Positions 7,367 to 13,991 of a DNA stretch of 17,596 nucleotides are shown piece by piece; position 1 is the stretch's first letter, and each line of letters begins with the position of its first letter. The notes beneath the pieces are model-generated. The model was not told where the DNA came from. It was given only the letters and a program-made list of their open reading frames with translations, and did not search any database. The stretch covers positions 1 to 17,596 of the forward strand of contig CAKUXR010000039.1 in assembly GCA_934700615.1 (NCBI GenBank), in the 5' to 3' direction. Origin of the DNA: an uncultured Bacteroidales bacterium (GTDB lineage: Bacteria; Bacteroidota; Bacteroidia; Bacteroidales; UBA932). The translations under genes and the position numbers were made by a program.

Positions 7367-8383
7367 ATGAAAGCATTACAATATATTAAAGAATGGCTCA
7401 TACAGACAGCATCGACGTTTCTTCTGTATCTTCTACTATGGTTTCTGGTTCTTCGGGACAAGTTCGACTGGAGTCCTCTTGAGTTATTCAAGAATTTCAT
7501 GTACTGCGGTATGTTCATATTAACCAGCATGGCCGTGGAATCTGTGATGCTGAATAGGAGGTTTCCGCACAGATTGACCCCTTTCAAGTTGGCGCTTAAC
7601 GGTGTCTTGACATTGGGACTTAATCTGATGCTGGCCCTGCTGCATGAGACTTTCTTGGCTAATCTTTTATGGGAGGAGCCGTCAGAAGACGAATTCCTGT
7701 GCAGCATGTATATATTTTGCATAGTTGCGAGCATGGTATCCCAATTCCATAATATCCGCTACTATACCCAAATGATACTTAATCAGCAAGAAGATAATAT
7801 GAAATTAACCAAGGCAATGCTGAAGTCTCAACTGGATCCACATTTCGTTTTAAACAGCCTCAATATATTGACCGGGCTGATTGAAGAGGATTCTGACAGA
7901 GCCAAGCGGTTCACAGTGTCGATTTCAAAGATATACCGGTATATAATCGGCAGCATTGAGAAAGACCTTGTCTCTATTTCGGAGGCGATGGCATTTGCAA
8001 AGGAGTATGTGTCAGTCATGCAGACCCGCTTCCCATCAAGCATAGACTTCTGTGACAACTGTCTTGAATGTCGCGGCAATGAGAAAATTCTAACTATGAG
8101 CATGCAACTGTTGATAGAGAATGCAATCAAGCATAACAGCCCGTCACCGGAGCACCCGCTACAGCTCAGGATTTTCAGGCGAGGAGACTGGCTTGTGGTA
8201 AGCAACAGCATGCTCGACAATAATCAAGACCAAGTGCCCGGCGTTTCATGTAAAGGTGTAGGACTTAAGAACCTGATAAGGAGATATTCCATAGAGTGCA
8301 GCAAGGCGCCGGTGATAAGAATAACCGAAGAGGGTGGTAGACGATATTTCGAAGTGAACCTTCCTATAATTCAATCATTATGA
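7367..8383 (+). CDS. LytS-type sensor histidine kinase
   Basis: Membrane sensor kinase of the LytS/YehU class (His_kinase domain). From the start used here (338 residues) four hydrophobic segments lie at about 15-29, 45-62, 75-93 and 111-125, with no periplasmic or cytoplasmic sensor domain beyond them. The phosphoacceptor box is LKSQLDPHFVLNSLNIL with His159. The ATP-binding part has the N box LLIENAIKHN (Asn252) and the G box KGVGLKNLIRRY (about 295-306). An in-frame ATG also exists at 7289, but the predicted -7 element at 7345-7352 lies inside that extension, so ATG 7367 is preferred. The stop overlaps the response-regulator start by 4 nt (ATGA), so the two are translationally coupled. The signal sensed is unknown. 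Confidence 0.9.
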   Translation: MKALQYIKEWLIQTASTFLLYLLLWFLVLRDKFDWSPLELFKNFMYCGMFILTSMAVESVMLNRRFPHRLTPFKLALNGVLTLGLNLMLALLHETFLANLLWEEPSEDEFLCSMYIFCIVASMVSQFHNIRYYTQMILNQQEDNMKLTKAMLKSQLDPHFVLNSLNILTGLIEEDSDRAKRFTVSISKIYRYIIGSIEKDLVSISEAMAFAKEYVSVMQTRFPSSIDFCDNCLECRGNEKILTMSMQLLIENAIKHNSPSPEHPLQLRIFRRGDWLVVSNSMLDNNQDQVPGVSCKGVGLKNLIRRYSIECSKAPVIRITEEGGRRYFEVNLPIIQSL

Positions 8384-9126
8384 GAGCACTGATAATTGAA
8401 GACGAAGAGATAAGTTTCAGGATGTTAAGACGGATGCTTCAGGAACTCCGGCCGGACATGGAAATAGATGGGCCTCTGACTACCGTATCTGAAGTCATAT
8501 CGAGGCTGTCGGAATATTCCGGATATGACCTGATATTTTCGGATATAAAACTGCGGGGCCAAGAGGTATTCGACGCATTTCAGGCAGTGATGCCCGAATG
8601 TATGGTCATATTCACTACCGCTTATGACGAGTATGCGCTCAAGGCGTTCAAGAATAATGGCATTGACTACCTTCTCAAGCCTATCGAAAAAGAAAATCTT
8701 TCAGCGGCGCTTAAGAAAATGGAGAGCATTGCTGGGCAGACTATTTCAAGCAAGCGTAAAATTGGCGATGTTATCGGCGAACTCCGGTCTTACAGGGAAC
8801 GCATATTGATCTGGAAAGGTGAGGAACTGATACCTGTCAATGTGAAGGATATTCGGTATTTTTATTTTGACCAACGCCATGTATATGTCAAGTTGGTGGA
8901 TGGAGATAACATTGTTGTCCAGTTCACGATGAACGAGTTGGAGAGCGAAATGGACCCGAAGATGTTTTTCCGGCTAAACAGACAGTACATCGCAAACATC
9001 GATTCCATAGCACGCATAAGCATGCTTTTTAACTCTCGCCTTCTGGTTCGACTCAAGGGATGTGACTTGCCTTTGACACTGAGCAGGGAGAAATCTGCTG
9101 AACTGCGGGATTGGCTGGACAAATGA
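8380..9126 (+). CDS. LytTR-family response regulator
   Basis: A 248-residue cytosolic regulator. The receiver domain (1-120) has the acidic pair at Glu7/Asp8, the phosphorylated Asp55 in DLIFSDIKL, Thr79/Thr80 and Lys100 in YLLKPIEKEN. The C-terminal LytTR DNA-binding domain covers about 140-246, with the family patterns DIRYFYFDQRHVYVKL and FFRLNRQYIANIDSI. It overlaps the kinase gene by 4 nt and is its cognate partner. LytTR regulators usually bind paired direct repeats upstream of targets; none of the neighbouring genes is an obvious target except perhaps its own operon. Confidence 0.95.
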   Translation: MRALIIEDEEISFRMLRRMLQELRPDMEIDGPLTTVSEVISRLSEYSGYDLIFSDIKLRGQEVFDAFQAVMPECMVIFTTAYDEYALKAFKNNGIDYLLKPIEKENLSAALKKMESIAGQTISSKRKIGDVIGELRSYRERILIWKGEELIPVNVKDIRYFYFDQRHVYVKLVDGDNIVVQFTMNELESEMDPKMFFRLNRQYIANIDSIARISMLFNSRLLVRLKGCDLPLTLSREKSAELRDWLDK

Positions 9127-9255
9127 TGATATTAGAGAGAACCTTCCATGACAATGGTTGACTTTTTATTGATATACTTGACACCATCTCAGAACTGGTT
9201 TGATATATGTGCGGCTTCGTTTCTACCGCCGTTTGCACATTAATGCAATTATAAT

Positions 9256-9307
9256 GATAAAGGTTATCCGTTTGGAAATGTTTTCCCTAATACGGATAAC
9301 CTTTATC
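9256..9307. terminator. Long nested hairpin, probable bidirectional terminator
   Basis: A perfect 16-bp inverted repeat (GATAAAGGTTATCCGT at 9256-9271, complement at 9292-9307) encloses a 20-nt loop. The loop holds a second small hairpin, GGAAA (9274-9278) / TTTCC (9282-9286). It lies between the LytTR gene (+) and the convergent lipoprotein gene (-), fitting termination of both. No coding potential was recognised in the rest of 9127-9331. Confidence 0.75.
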
Positions 9308-9331
9308 TAAAGACCCACTGAAAATTACTTA

Positions 9332-9916
9332 TTATTTATTTGAGTTCTTCATAAAAAGCATCAGCAGTGTCCCTTTATGAGGATTGAAATCGGAGTCATA
9401 TATCGTGCAATATACATATATCTTCATCTGCCCGTAAACGCCGAACTCTTTTATATTTGCATTATCAATGCCACGAGCGCCAATGTTATTCTCAGGAGGC
9501 ACTCCGCTAAGATTGACAAAAACGAGTGGGGCGTCTTCGTAATCCCCGTTCAATTCTCCGATAAGCGAAGATTCCATATATCCACAACCCGAGTCCTTTA
9601 TGCAGTTTCCGTCAAGTCTTACATCGTGGTAAGGTATATGAAAATCAGCAACAATCTGATTCCTGTTCAAAGGCCTTCTATAAACTGTGGCTGTTGAAAG
9701 ATCTTCTGAATAGCCATCAAGATGCCTGAATTCATCAAGAAAATTATCGCTTTCTTCTCCATCTCCATCAAGGTCCACATGTTCTACAGAAAAAAATTGC
9801 ATTTGGCTTAAGCAATATGTACCGCAGACATCATAGCCTTTTTTCTCAGGTTGTTCTTTTGCACAGGATGTCAAGCATAAAACTAATAAACTCGACAATA
9901 TGTATATAATTCTCAT
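9332..9916 (-). CDS. Hypothetical lipoprotein with EF-hand-like acidic loop
   Basis: A 194-residue lipoprotein. The signal peptide is hydrophobic at residues 3-15, with lipobox LTSC and the lipidated Cys at 18. Residues 48-59 (DLDGDGEESDNF) look like a calcium-binding DxDxDG loop. Similar acidic motifs near the N-terminus occur in uncharacterised Bacteroidota lipoproteins, from memory and not verified. Four further cysteines lie in the mature part (31, 35 and two in the NCIKDSGCG segment), which could form disulfides. The gene begins 16 nt after the larger lipoprotein gene, so the two are probably co-transcribed. Function unknown. Confidence 0.85.
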   Translation of the reverse strand: MRIIYILSSLLVLCLTSCAKEQPEKKGYDVCGTYCLSQMQFFSVEHVDLDGDGEESDNFLDEFRHLDGYSEDLSTATVYRRPLNRNQIVADFHIPYHDVRLDGNCIKDSGCGYMESSLIGELNGDYEDAPLVFVNLSGVPPENNIGARGIDNANIKEFGVYGQMKIYVYCTIYDSDFNPHKGTLLMLFMKNSNK

Positions 9917-9932
9917 TCCTCTTATATGTTAA

Positions 9933-11585
9933 TTACCGAACATCCATAGGAAGAAGAGTGATAGTTATATTCCCTTTGTGAATACTTCTTACAGTATAAC
10001 CGGATACATTGTTACCATTGATTGTAGCAGTGGCCGGTTCCTCAAGAATTTTATTAATATAGTCAAGACTCACAACCCCCATCTTATCGCTCTCTTTTGT
10101 GGTCGTATAGGTTAAGGTAATATCTTTTGTGGTTTTAGATGAATTTCCACCACTGACACCAAACCCAACCTTAATACCTTTCTTTTTTTCAGACGCCCCT
10201 CCAGACACCTCTCCAGACACATCTCCATTTCCACTGAAATTATTTGCATATTCATAGGTGACTTTTTGAGTGTATGAATATGATGCAGATTCATCTAACT
10301 CCGAAACAATAATATGAATATTGTCGGACTCTTTTGAGATATCCCATTCTGGAAGAAATTCAATCCCCTCTGGATATATCCATTTAGAAACAAGGTCTTC
10401 CGATTTGAAATAATAAATATAGTGTCCTCTCTCTAATGCTGTCTGATGTTTATATTTGCGTTGAACTTGGCTTAGATCAAAGATATCTTTTGCAAATACT
10501 GAAAATATTCGTGTTTCGGAAAGATAACTGCTGTCTTCTTTTGTGCCGAGAAATATATCGAACTGAAACGAAAAGCTACCTTCAGTCCATATCATTTTAT
10601 ACAAAGCCTCTGCATCCAAGGAGTTCTTTCTTCCAATTACATCTACCGTCTCGTGTAAAGTAGGGTCTTCCGGTTGGTCTGAAATTAAATTAAATGATGC
10701 TGGAGAAAATTTAAATCGATAGATACGCTCTCTTATATAATTCCGCAAGACTCCATGTGTGGTATTACTCTTGCTCATTCCATAATATACATAATCTCTT
10801 TGACAAGCATCTTCTGGTGCGTTATCAGCGAACTCTTCATATGCATTTTTAAGGAGCGGATCAATATCGCTTCCAGGGACGAAGTCTGAACAACCTTCTA
10901 CAGGTAGAGGTACAGGGTCATAGTGCCACTTTCTGTTAGCCTTAGTTTGAACGTTATTGGTATTGTCGAATTCCTCATGTGTGAATTCGTATGTCGCCTC
11001 AGAAGATTTGGTTTTTGTATTAGCAACCTTAAGACGTCCATTATTTTTTACAATTAAAACGGGGTAAGATGGGAAACCATCTGTTCTCAAAGTGTCATAG
11101 ACAGATCCATTGTAATAAATAACATGTTTGTCGCCATCATTTTTCTTGCTGACAGTCACAAAATCATCGTTTGTGTCCCACGAATCTGCAGAATAGCCGT
11201 TTATCCAGCTCCAATCTGGCACAAAGATATTCAGTAGTGGGCAATTTGCTTCAATTTGTTCCAATTTGTCTTCCGAGGTGTATTTTAACAAAGCCTCCCT
11301 GAAAGATATTCCGGATGAAAGTCTCTTGTTTTTTACGAAAGGGTAGAAAACATCATAGTCCTTGTCGAACTGTTTAAGAGACTCCATTTTGATGAAATCA
11401 CGCAAATCCTTGTCTTTGGCAACTGCCTTTGAAAGAATGACCGTAAAATCATCTAGAGACGATGATTCTGCTACGGCAGCCAGTTCTGAATTTGAATGTG
11501 TCTTTATAGGTGCTTCCTTTTCGCAGGAAATTGTGGTTAGGCAGATTAGTGCTATAGCCGTTGTTTGAATAATTGTTTTTAACAT
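9933..11585 (-). CDS. Large lipoprotein with Gly/Ser/Thr-rich C-terminal beta segment
   Basis: A 550-residue lipoprotein from the start used here: MLKTIIQTT, hydrophobic core, lipobox TISC. An in-frame ATG at 11639 would add 18 residues ahead of the signal peptide, but the predicted promoter (-7 at 11609-11616) lies inside that extension, so ATG 11585 is chosen. I recognise no family in the N-terminal two thirds. Residues about 430-510 alternate polar and small residues, SYSYTQKVTYEYANNFSG, then a Gly/Ser stretch with KKKGIKVGFGVSGGNSS, then KTTKDITLTYTTT. This pattern resembles the membrane-inserting hairpin of aerolysin/ETX-MTX2 proteins, though it could equally be an ordinary beta-sandwich. 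It is co-oriented with the smaller lipoprotein and precedes it by 16 nt. Codon and base use look more AT-rich than the operons on either side. Confidence 0.85.
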   Translation of the reverse strand: MLKTIIQTTAIALICLTTISCEKEAPIKTHSNSELAAVAESSSLDDFTVILSKAVAKDKDLRDFIKMESLKQFDKDYDVFYPFVKNKRLSSGISFREALLKYTSEDKLEQIEANCPLLNIFVPDWSWINGYSADSWDTNDDFVTVSKKNDGDKHVIYYNGSVYDTLRTDGFPSYPVLIVKNNGRLKVANTKTKSSEATYEFTHEEFDNTNNVQTKANRKWHYDPVPLPVEGCSDFVPGSDIDPLLKNAYEEFADNAPEDACQRDYVYYGMSKSNTTHGVLRNYIRERIYRFKFSPASFNLISDQPEDPTLHETVDVIGRKNSLDAEALYKMIWTEGSFSFQFDIFLGTKEDSSYLSETRIFSVFAKDIFDLSQVQRKYKHQTALERGHYIYYFKSEDLVSKWIYPEGIEFLPEWDISKESDNIHIIVSELDESASYSYTQKVTYEYANNFSGNGDVSGEVSGGASEKKKGIKVGFGVSGGNSSKTTKDITLTYTTTKESDKMGVVSLDYINKILEEPATATINGNNVSGYTVRSIHKGNITITLLPMDVR

Positions 11586-11608
11586 ATATAAATTTTGTTT
11601 AACGGATG

Positions 11609-11640
11609 CGAAGGTATATAGACCGCCACTCATTAACAAA
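11609..11640 (-). promoter_or_regulatory. Predicted promoter of the lipoprotein pair
   Basis: On the minus strand a TTTG (plus 11637-11640) is followed after 20 bp by TACCTTCG (plus 11609-11616), close to the TTTG / TAnnTTTG consensus. It would give a leader of about 17 nt before ATG 11585. This placement rules against the upstream ATG at 11639. Confidence 0.6.
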
Positions 11641-11792
11641 AGGAATTTACTGAATGGGACAAATTGTGTATCGAACCGTACATAATAATGATTGAAGGAA
11701 CAGAATGATGGATTTGTAAGAGTAAAAAATAACTTGAACTATTTTGGACAGGCATTCTGCCCACTGAAAGTTCTTACAACTGGAAAGAATTT

Positions 11793-11833
11793 GCGATGTG
11801 ATAAAAAGCCGCAGGAAAACTCTTGCTATATCA
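11793..11833 (+). pseudogene. Relic of a second hipB 5' end
   Basis: These 41 bases match 12279-12319 of the intact hipB at 39 positions. They encode DVIKSRRKTLAIS in the same frame. The two differences (AGT to AGC, CGT to CGC) are both synonymous, so the copy diverged while still under protein-level selection and decayed later. After the match the frame runs into unrelated sequence and a stop. No ATG is kept and no HipS or HipT remnant was recognised beyond it. Confidence 0.75.
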
Positions 11834-11861
11834 ATTGATGGTATTTTGGCTACTTAAGATC

Positions 11862-11911
11862 TTTAAAACAGCCAAAACTGGGTGCTTTGACCTACTTTTG
11901 GCTGTTTTAAA
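11862..11911. repeat. 16-bp perfect inverted repeat after the hipB relic
   Basis: TTTAAAACAGCCAAAA (11862-11877) and its exact complement (11896-11911) flank an 18-nt loop. The TTTGGC core recurs at 11845 and within the palindrome TTTGGCCAAA just downstream. It could be the terminator of the lost cassette or part of a recombination or binding site. Its role is unknown. Confidence 0.7.
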
Positions 11912-12001
11912 TTTCTAATTTGGCCAAAGTTAATACTTTTTCTATCTATATGATTGGGTATGAGCTGATTATGATATTGTGGCAATTGGGGAAATTTCTC
12001 T

Positions 12002-12142
12002 GCCAGAAATTACCCTCATTGAACATAAAATAGCAATGGCGACCTGCACATAGAGGCCGCCATCGCCATGATAATATTGTCTTTCGTCCTGTAGGCTATT
12101 CCGCGTAAAGCTTGACGATGTTCAGCACTACCTCGGAGGCCT
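12002..12142. repeat. Left direct repeat: pepT 3' end plus terminator (copy A)
   Basis: These 141 bases align without gaps to 13851-13991 with 21 mismatches by my count (about 85% identity). The mismatches concentrate in a 20-bp block between the hairpin and the pepT stop. Outside this block identity exceeds 90%. The hairpin in this copy has two mispairs in its stem (12030-12045 / 12054-12069), whereas the right copy is perfect, so this copy appears to be the decaying one. Confidence 0.9.
12096..12142 (-). pseudogene. Detached 3' end of pepT
   Basis: Read on the minus strand this fragment encodes ASEVVLNIVKLYAE and a TAG stop. It is identical to the C-terminus of the intact peptidase T except for one Ile-to-Val change. 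It has no upstream coding sequence and is separated from pepT by the whole hip operon. It marks the left border of an inserted or duplicated segment. Confidence 0.85.
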
Positions 12143-12198
12143 CAGTCTAGAGTCATTAGTTGAAATTCAGAATTATAGTTTTTGAAAAAGTCTATTAT

Positions 12199-12257
12199 AT
12201 CATACTTTCTCTTGCAGTTCCTAGAAATAATGTATATTTTTGCGTTAAAAGTATGAT
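12199..12257 (+). promoter_or_regulatory. hipB promoter and flanking operator
   Basis: TATTTTTG at 12235-12242 matches TAnnTTTG, with CTTG at 12211-12214 as -33 (20-bp spacer). An exact 10-bp inverted repeat, ATCATACTTT (12199-12208) and AAAGTATGAT (12248-12257), flanks the promoter with arms 49 bp apart centre to centre. Autorepression by HipB through paired sites is the known behaviour of hip operons; these sites as its targets are inferred. Confidence 0.65.
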
Positions 12258-12268
12258 TTATTGGACTT

Positions 12269-12469
12269 ATGGAACTTGGCGATGTGATAAAAAGTCGTAG
12301 GAAAACTCTTGCTATATCACAGTTGGACCTCGCTGAAATGGCTGGAGTAGGCTTGGCGACCGTCAAAGATATTGAGCGGAAGAAGGGAAATCCTTCGATG
12401 TCGACGGTTTTGAAAATATTGGAGGTCTTAGGAATGGAAATCGTCTTTCGGGTTCGTCAGACAGTCTGA
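12269..12469 (+). CDS. hipB: HipB-like HTH antitoxin/autoregulator
   Basis: A 66-residue XRE-type DNA-binding protein. The HTH spans about residues 5-58, with ISQLDLAEMAGVGLATVKDI as the helix-turn-helix core and NPSMSTVLKILEVLGMEI following, typical of HipB. In hip systems it represses the operon and, in classical HipBA, also binds the toxin. It starts about 20 nt after the predicted transcription start and is followed after 17 nt by the HipS-like gene. A 41-bp relic of a close homologue lies 486 bp upstream. Confidence 0.92.
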   Translation: MELGDVIKSRRKTLAISQLDLAEMAGVGLATVKDIERKKGNPSMSTVLKILEVLGMEIVFRVRQTV

Positions 12470-12486
12470 TTATTTAGAATAAGAAT

Positions 12487-12819
12487 ATGAGACGGTTAGA
12501 CGTATATGTAAACGACAGAAAAGCTGGGATGCTGACAGAGAAGTATCCTGGTGGCGGATATTGTTTCCAATATGAGACTGACTATTTTTTGTCTGATGCT
12601 CCTTCAATATCTGTTACTTTGTCAAAAAGAAATAAAATCTACGAGTCGGCTCTTTTGTTTCCTTTCTTCGCGAATATGCTTCCTGAAGGAGCAAATCGCA
12701 AGGTAATATGTAGGACTAAAAGAATTGACGACAATGATTTATTCGGCATTCTTATCGCTATGGCAGGAAGCGATTTCATAGGAGGAGTCAGTTTAAAAAA
12801 ATCAAGGATAAATGATTGA
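12487..12819 (+). CDS. hipS: HipS-like protein: stand-alone HipA N-terminal subdomain
   Basis: A 110-residue protein that corresponds to the N-terminal subdomain 1 of HipA, with its pattern VYVNDRKAGMLTE, FQYETDYFL, SISVTLSKR and FPFFANMLPEGANR. In E. coli K-12 this region is fused to the kinase; in HipBST systems it is a separate gene, and HipS, rather than HipB, neutralises the toxin kinase. Its stop overlaps the start of the kinase gene by 8 nt (12812-12819), so they are translationally coupled, which would keep antitoxin and toxin in proportion. Whether it is the antitoxin here is inferred from the gene layout. Confidence 0.88.
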   Translation: MRRLDVYVNDRKAGMLTEKYPGGGYCFQYETDYFLSDAPSISVTLSKRNKIYESALLFPFFANMLPEGANRKVICRTKRIDDNDLFGILIAMAGSDFIGGVSLKKSRIND

Positions 12820-13816
12820 TATTCAATGCTGCCCTTCATGTCTCGATGGAGGATATACCACATATTGTCCGAATGCAATCAAGTCATTGTTCGATGGTGT
12901 CAAGGTAAGTCCATGTCTGGATTTTGAACTTGAGAATGTCCGAAATAAGCAAACAATTATTGATGCCATGCATCGGATTTCTGTGTCTGGAGTTCAGGAA
13001 AAATTTCCTGCCATCATTGACTCCGGGCATATCAGGATTGCGGAAGATAATGAGCAATCTACATATATTCTGAAACCGGCCCCTTGGGATGAAACGTTGC
13101 GCGAGCGTAAACAAATTCCTGCTAATGAGCATCTTACAATGCAAATAGCTTTCCGTGTTTATGGTATAGATACTGCGGCCAACGGATTGTGCTTTACCAA
13201 GAAAGGTCAGATGGTCTATATAACCAAAAGATTCGATGTGCTTCCCAATGGCACCAAATTACTGATGGAAGATTTTGCTTCGGTAATCGGAAAAAATGAG
13301 GGGGAAGCAGGAAAAGAATTCAAATACTGTGGTTGCTATGAGGATATTGCAGTTGCAATCAGAAAAAATGTTTCTGCGTGGATGGTTGATATGGAGAAAT
13401 TCTTCGAGCTTATTTTGTTTAACTACATATACGCAAATGGGGATGACCATTTTAAGAATTTTTCCTTGGTGCTGAGAGGGACTGACTATCGTCTTGCGCC
13501 AGCGTATGACTTGCTGAATACCAGTTTGCATGTAAGTGGCGATGACTTTGGTCTTGATGGCGGTCTTTCACCGAATATCTTTAAAAGTGACGTGTATGAG
13601 CAGTCAGGACATCCATGCCGCATTGACTTTGTGCGCTTTGGAGAACTGATTGGGCTACGGATGCCTCGTATTAACCGGATTCTTGACAAATATATGCGGT
13701 TGCCTGAATTAGCCGTTACACTTATAGGGAACAGTTTTCTGAACGATAAGATGAAACGTCTTTACTTGAGAACTGTAAATGAGCGAATTGCAAGATTTAT
13801 TCGTGTTTCTGATTAG
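12812..13816 (+). CDS. hipT: HipT-like toxin kinase (HipA C-terminal kinase)
   Basis: A 334-residue Ser/Thr kinase of the HipA family lacking the N-terminal subdomain. The N-terminus has a zinc-ribbon-like cysteine pattern, CCPSC and a further Cys19, before the KSLFDG segment; such a start is common in Bacteroidota HipA proteins. The Gly-rich loop is SVSGVQEKF with Ser57 and Ser59, the SxS arrangement known as the autophosphorylation site in HipT. Other kinase elements are Lys88 in YILKPAP, Glu106 in NEHL, the catalytic loop NGDDHFKNFS (Asp211, Asn216) and LAPAYDLL (Asp233). All catalytic residues are present, so the kinase should be active. Known HipA/HipT targets are aminoacyl-tRNA synthetases (Glu or Trp); the target here is unknown. 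It is followed by the pepT terminator repeat. Confidence 0.92.
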   Translation: MIDIQCCPSCLDGGYTTYCPNAIKSLFDGVKVSPCLDFELENVRNKQTIIDAMHRISVSGVQEKFPAIIDSGHIRIAEDNEQSTYILKPAPWDETLRERKQIPANEHLTMQIAFRVYGIDTAANGLCFTKKGQMVYITKRFDVLPNGTKLLMEDFASVIGKNEGEAGKEFKYCGCYEDIAVAIRKNVSAWMVDMEKFFELILFNYIYANGDDHFKNFSLVLRGTDYRLAPAYDLLNTSLHVSGDDFGLDGGLSPNIFKSDVYEQSGHPCRIDFVRFGELIGLRMPRINRILDKYMRLPELAVTLIGNSFLNDKMKRLYLRTVNERIARFIRVSD

Positions 13817-13850
13817 CGGGCCGTTCCGGATGATCATGTTTAAAAAGTGA

Positions 13851-13991
13851 GCCAGAATTCACTCTCATTGAACATAAAATAGCGATGGCGACCTGCACAT
13901 AGAGGTCGCCATCGCTATAAATGCTTGATAATGTGTTCTGTGGGCTATTCCGCGTAAAGCTTGATGATGTTCAGCACTACCTCGGAGGCCT
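13851..13991. repeat. Right direct repeat: terminator plus pepT 3' end (copy B)
   Basis: Partner of 12002-12142, 1849 bp away and the same length. This copy includes the real 3' end of pepT (last 15-16 codons) and an intact terminator hairpin. The similarity ends abruptly on both sides: at 13850/12001 and at 13991/12142. Confidence 0.9.
13879..13918. terminator. pepT / hipT bidirectional terminator
   Basis: A 16-bp perfect stem (13879-13894 with 13903-13918, core GCGATGGCGACCT) and an 8-nt loop GCACATAG. On the minus strand it is followed by a T-rich run (TATTTTATG), as expected for termination of pepT. On the plus strand it lies 62 nt after the hipT stop. Confidence 0.85.

Larger units (their letters stand above)
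11641..12268. other. Gene-free relic region left of the hip operon
   Basis: These 628 bases carry no intact gene. They contain a hipB fragment (11793-11833), a 16-bp inverted repeat (11862-11911), a palindrome TTTGGCCAAA (11920-11929), a copy of the pepT 3' end and its terminator (12002-12142), and the hipB promoter (12199-12257). I see nothing recognisable in 11641-11790 or 11930-12000. The region reads as the remains of an earlier cassette. Confidence 0.7.

Noticed and set aside
9053..9238. Small minus-strand open frame at the end of the LytTR gene
   Set aside because: It overlaps the regulator's coding end and shows no promoter, domain or signal peptide.
9377..9697. Plus-strand open frame opposite the small lipoprotein
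   Set aside because: The opposite strand encodes a clear lipoprotein with its own context; this frame has no recognisable features.
11586..11639. 18-codon extension of the large lipoprotein
   Set aside because: It would place extra sequence before a complete lipoprotein signal peptide and contains the predicted promoter.
11641..13850. Insertion sequence or integron around the hip operon
   Set aside because: No transposase or integrase is present, and the flanking repeats are copies of a host gene end, not IS termini.
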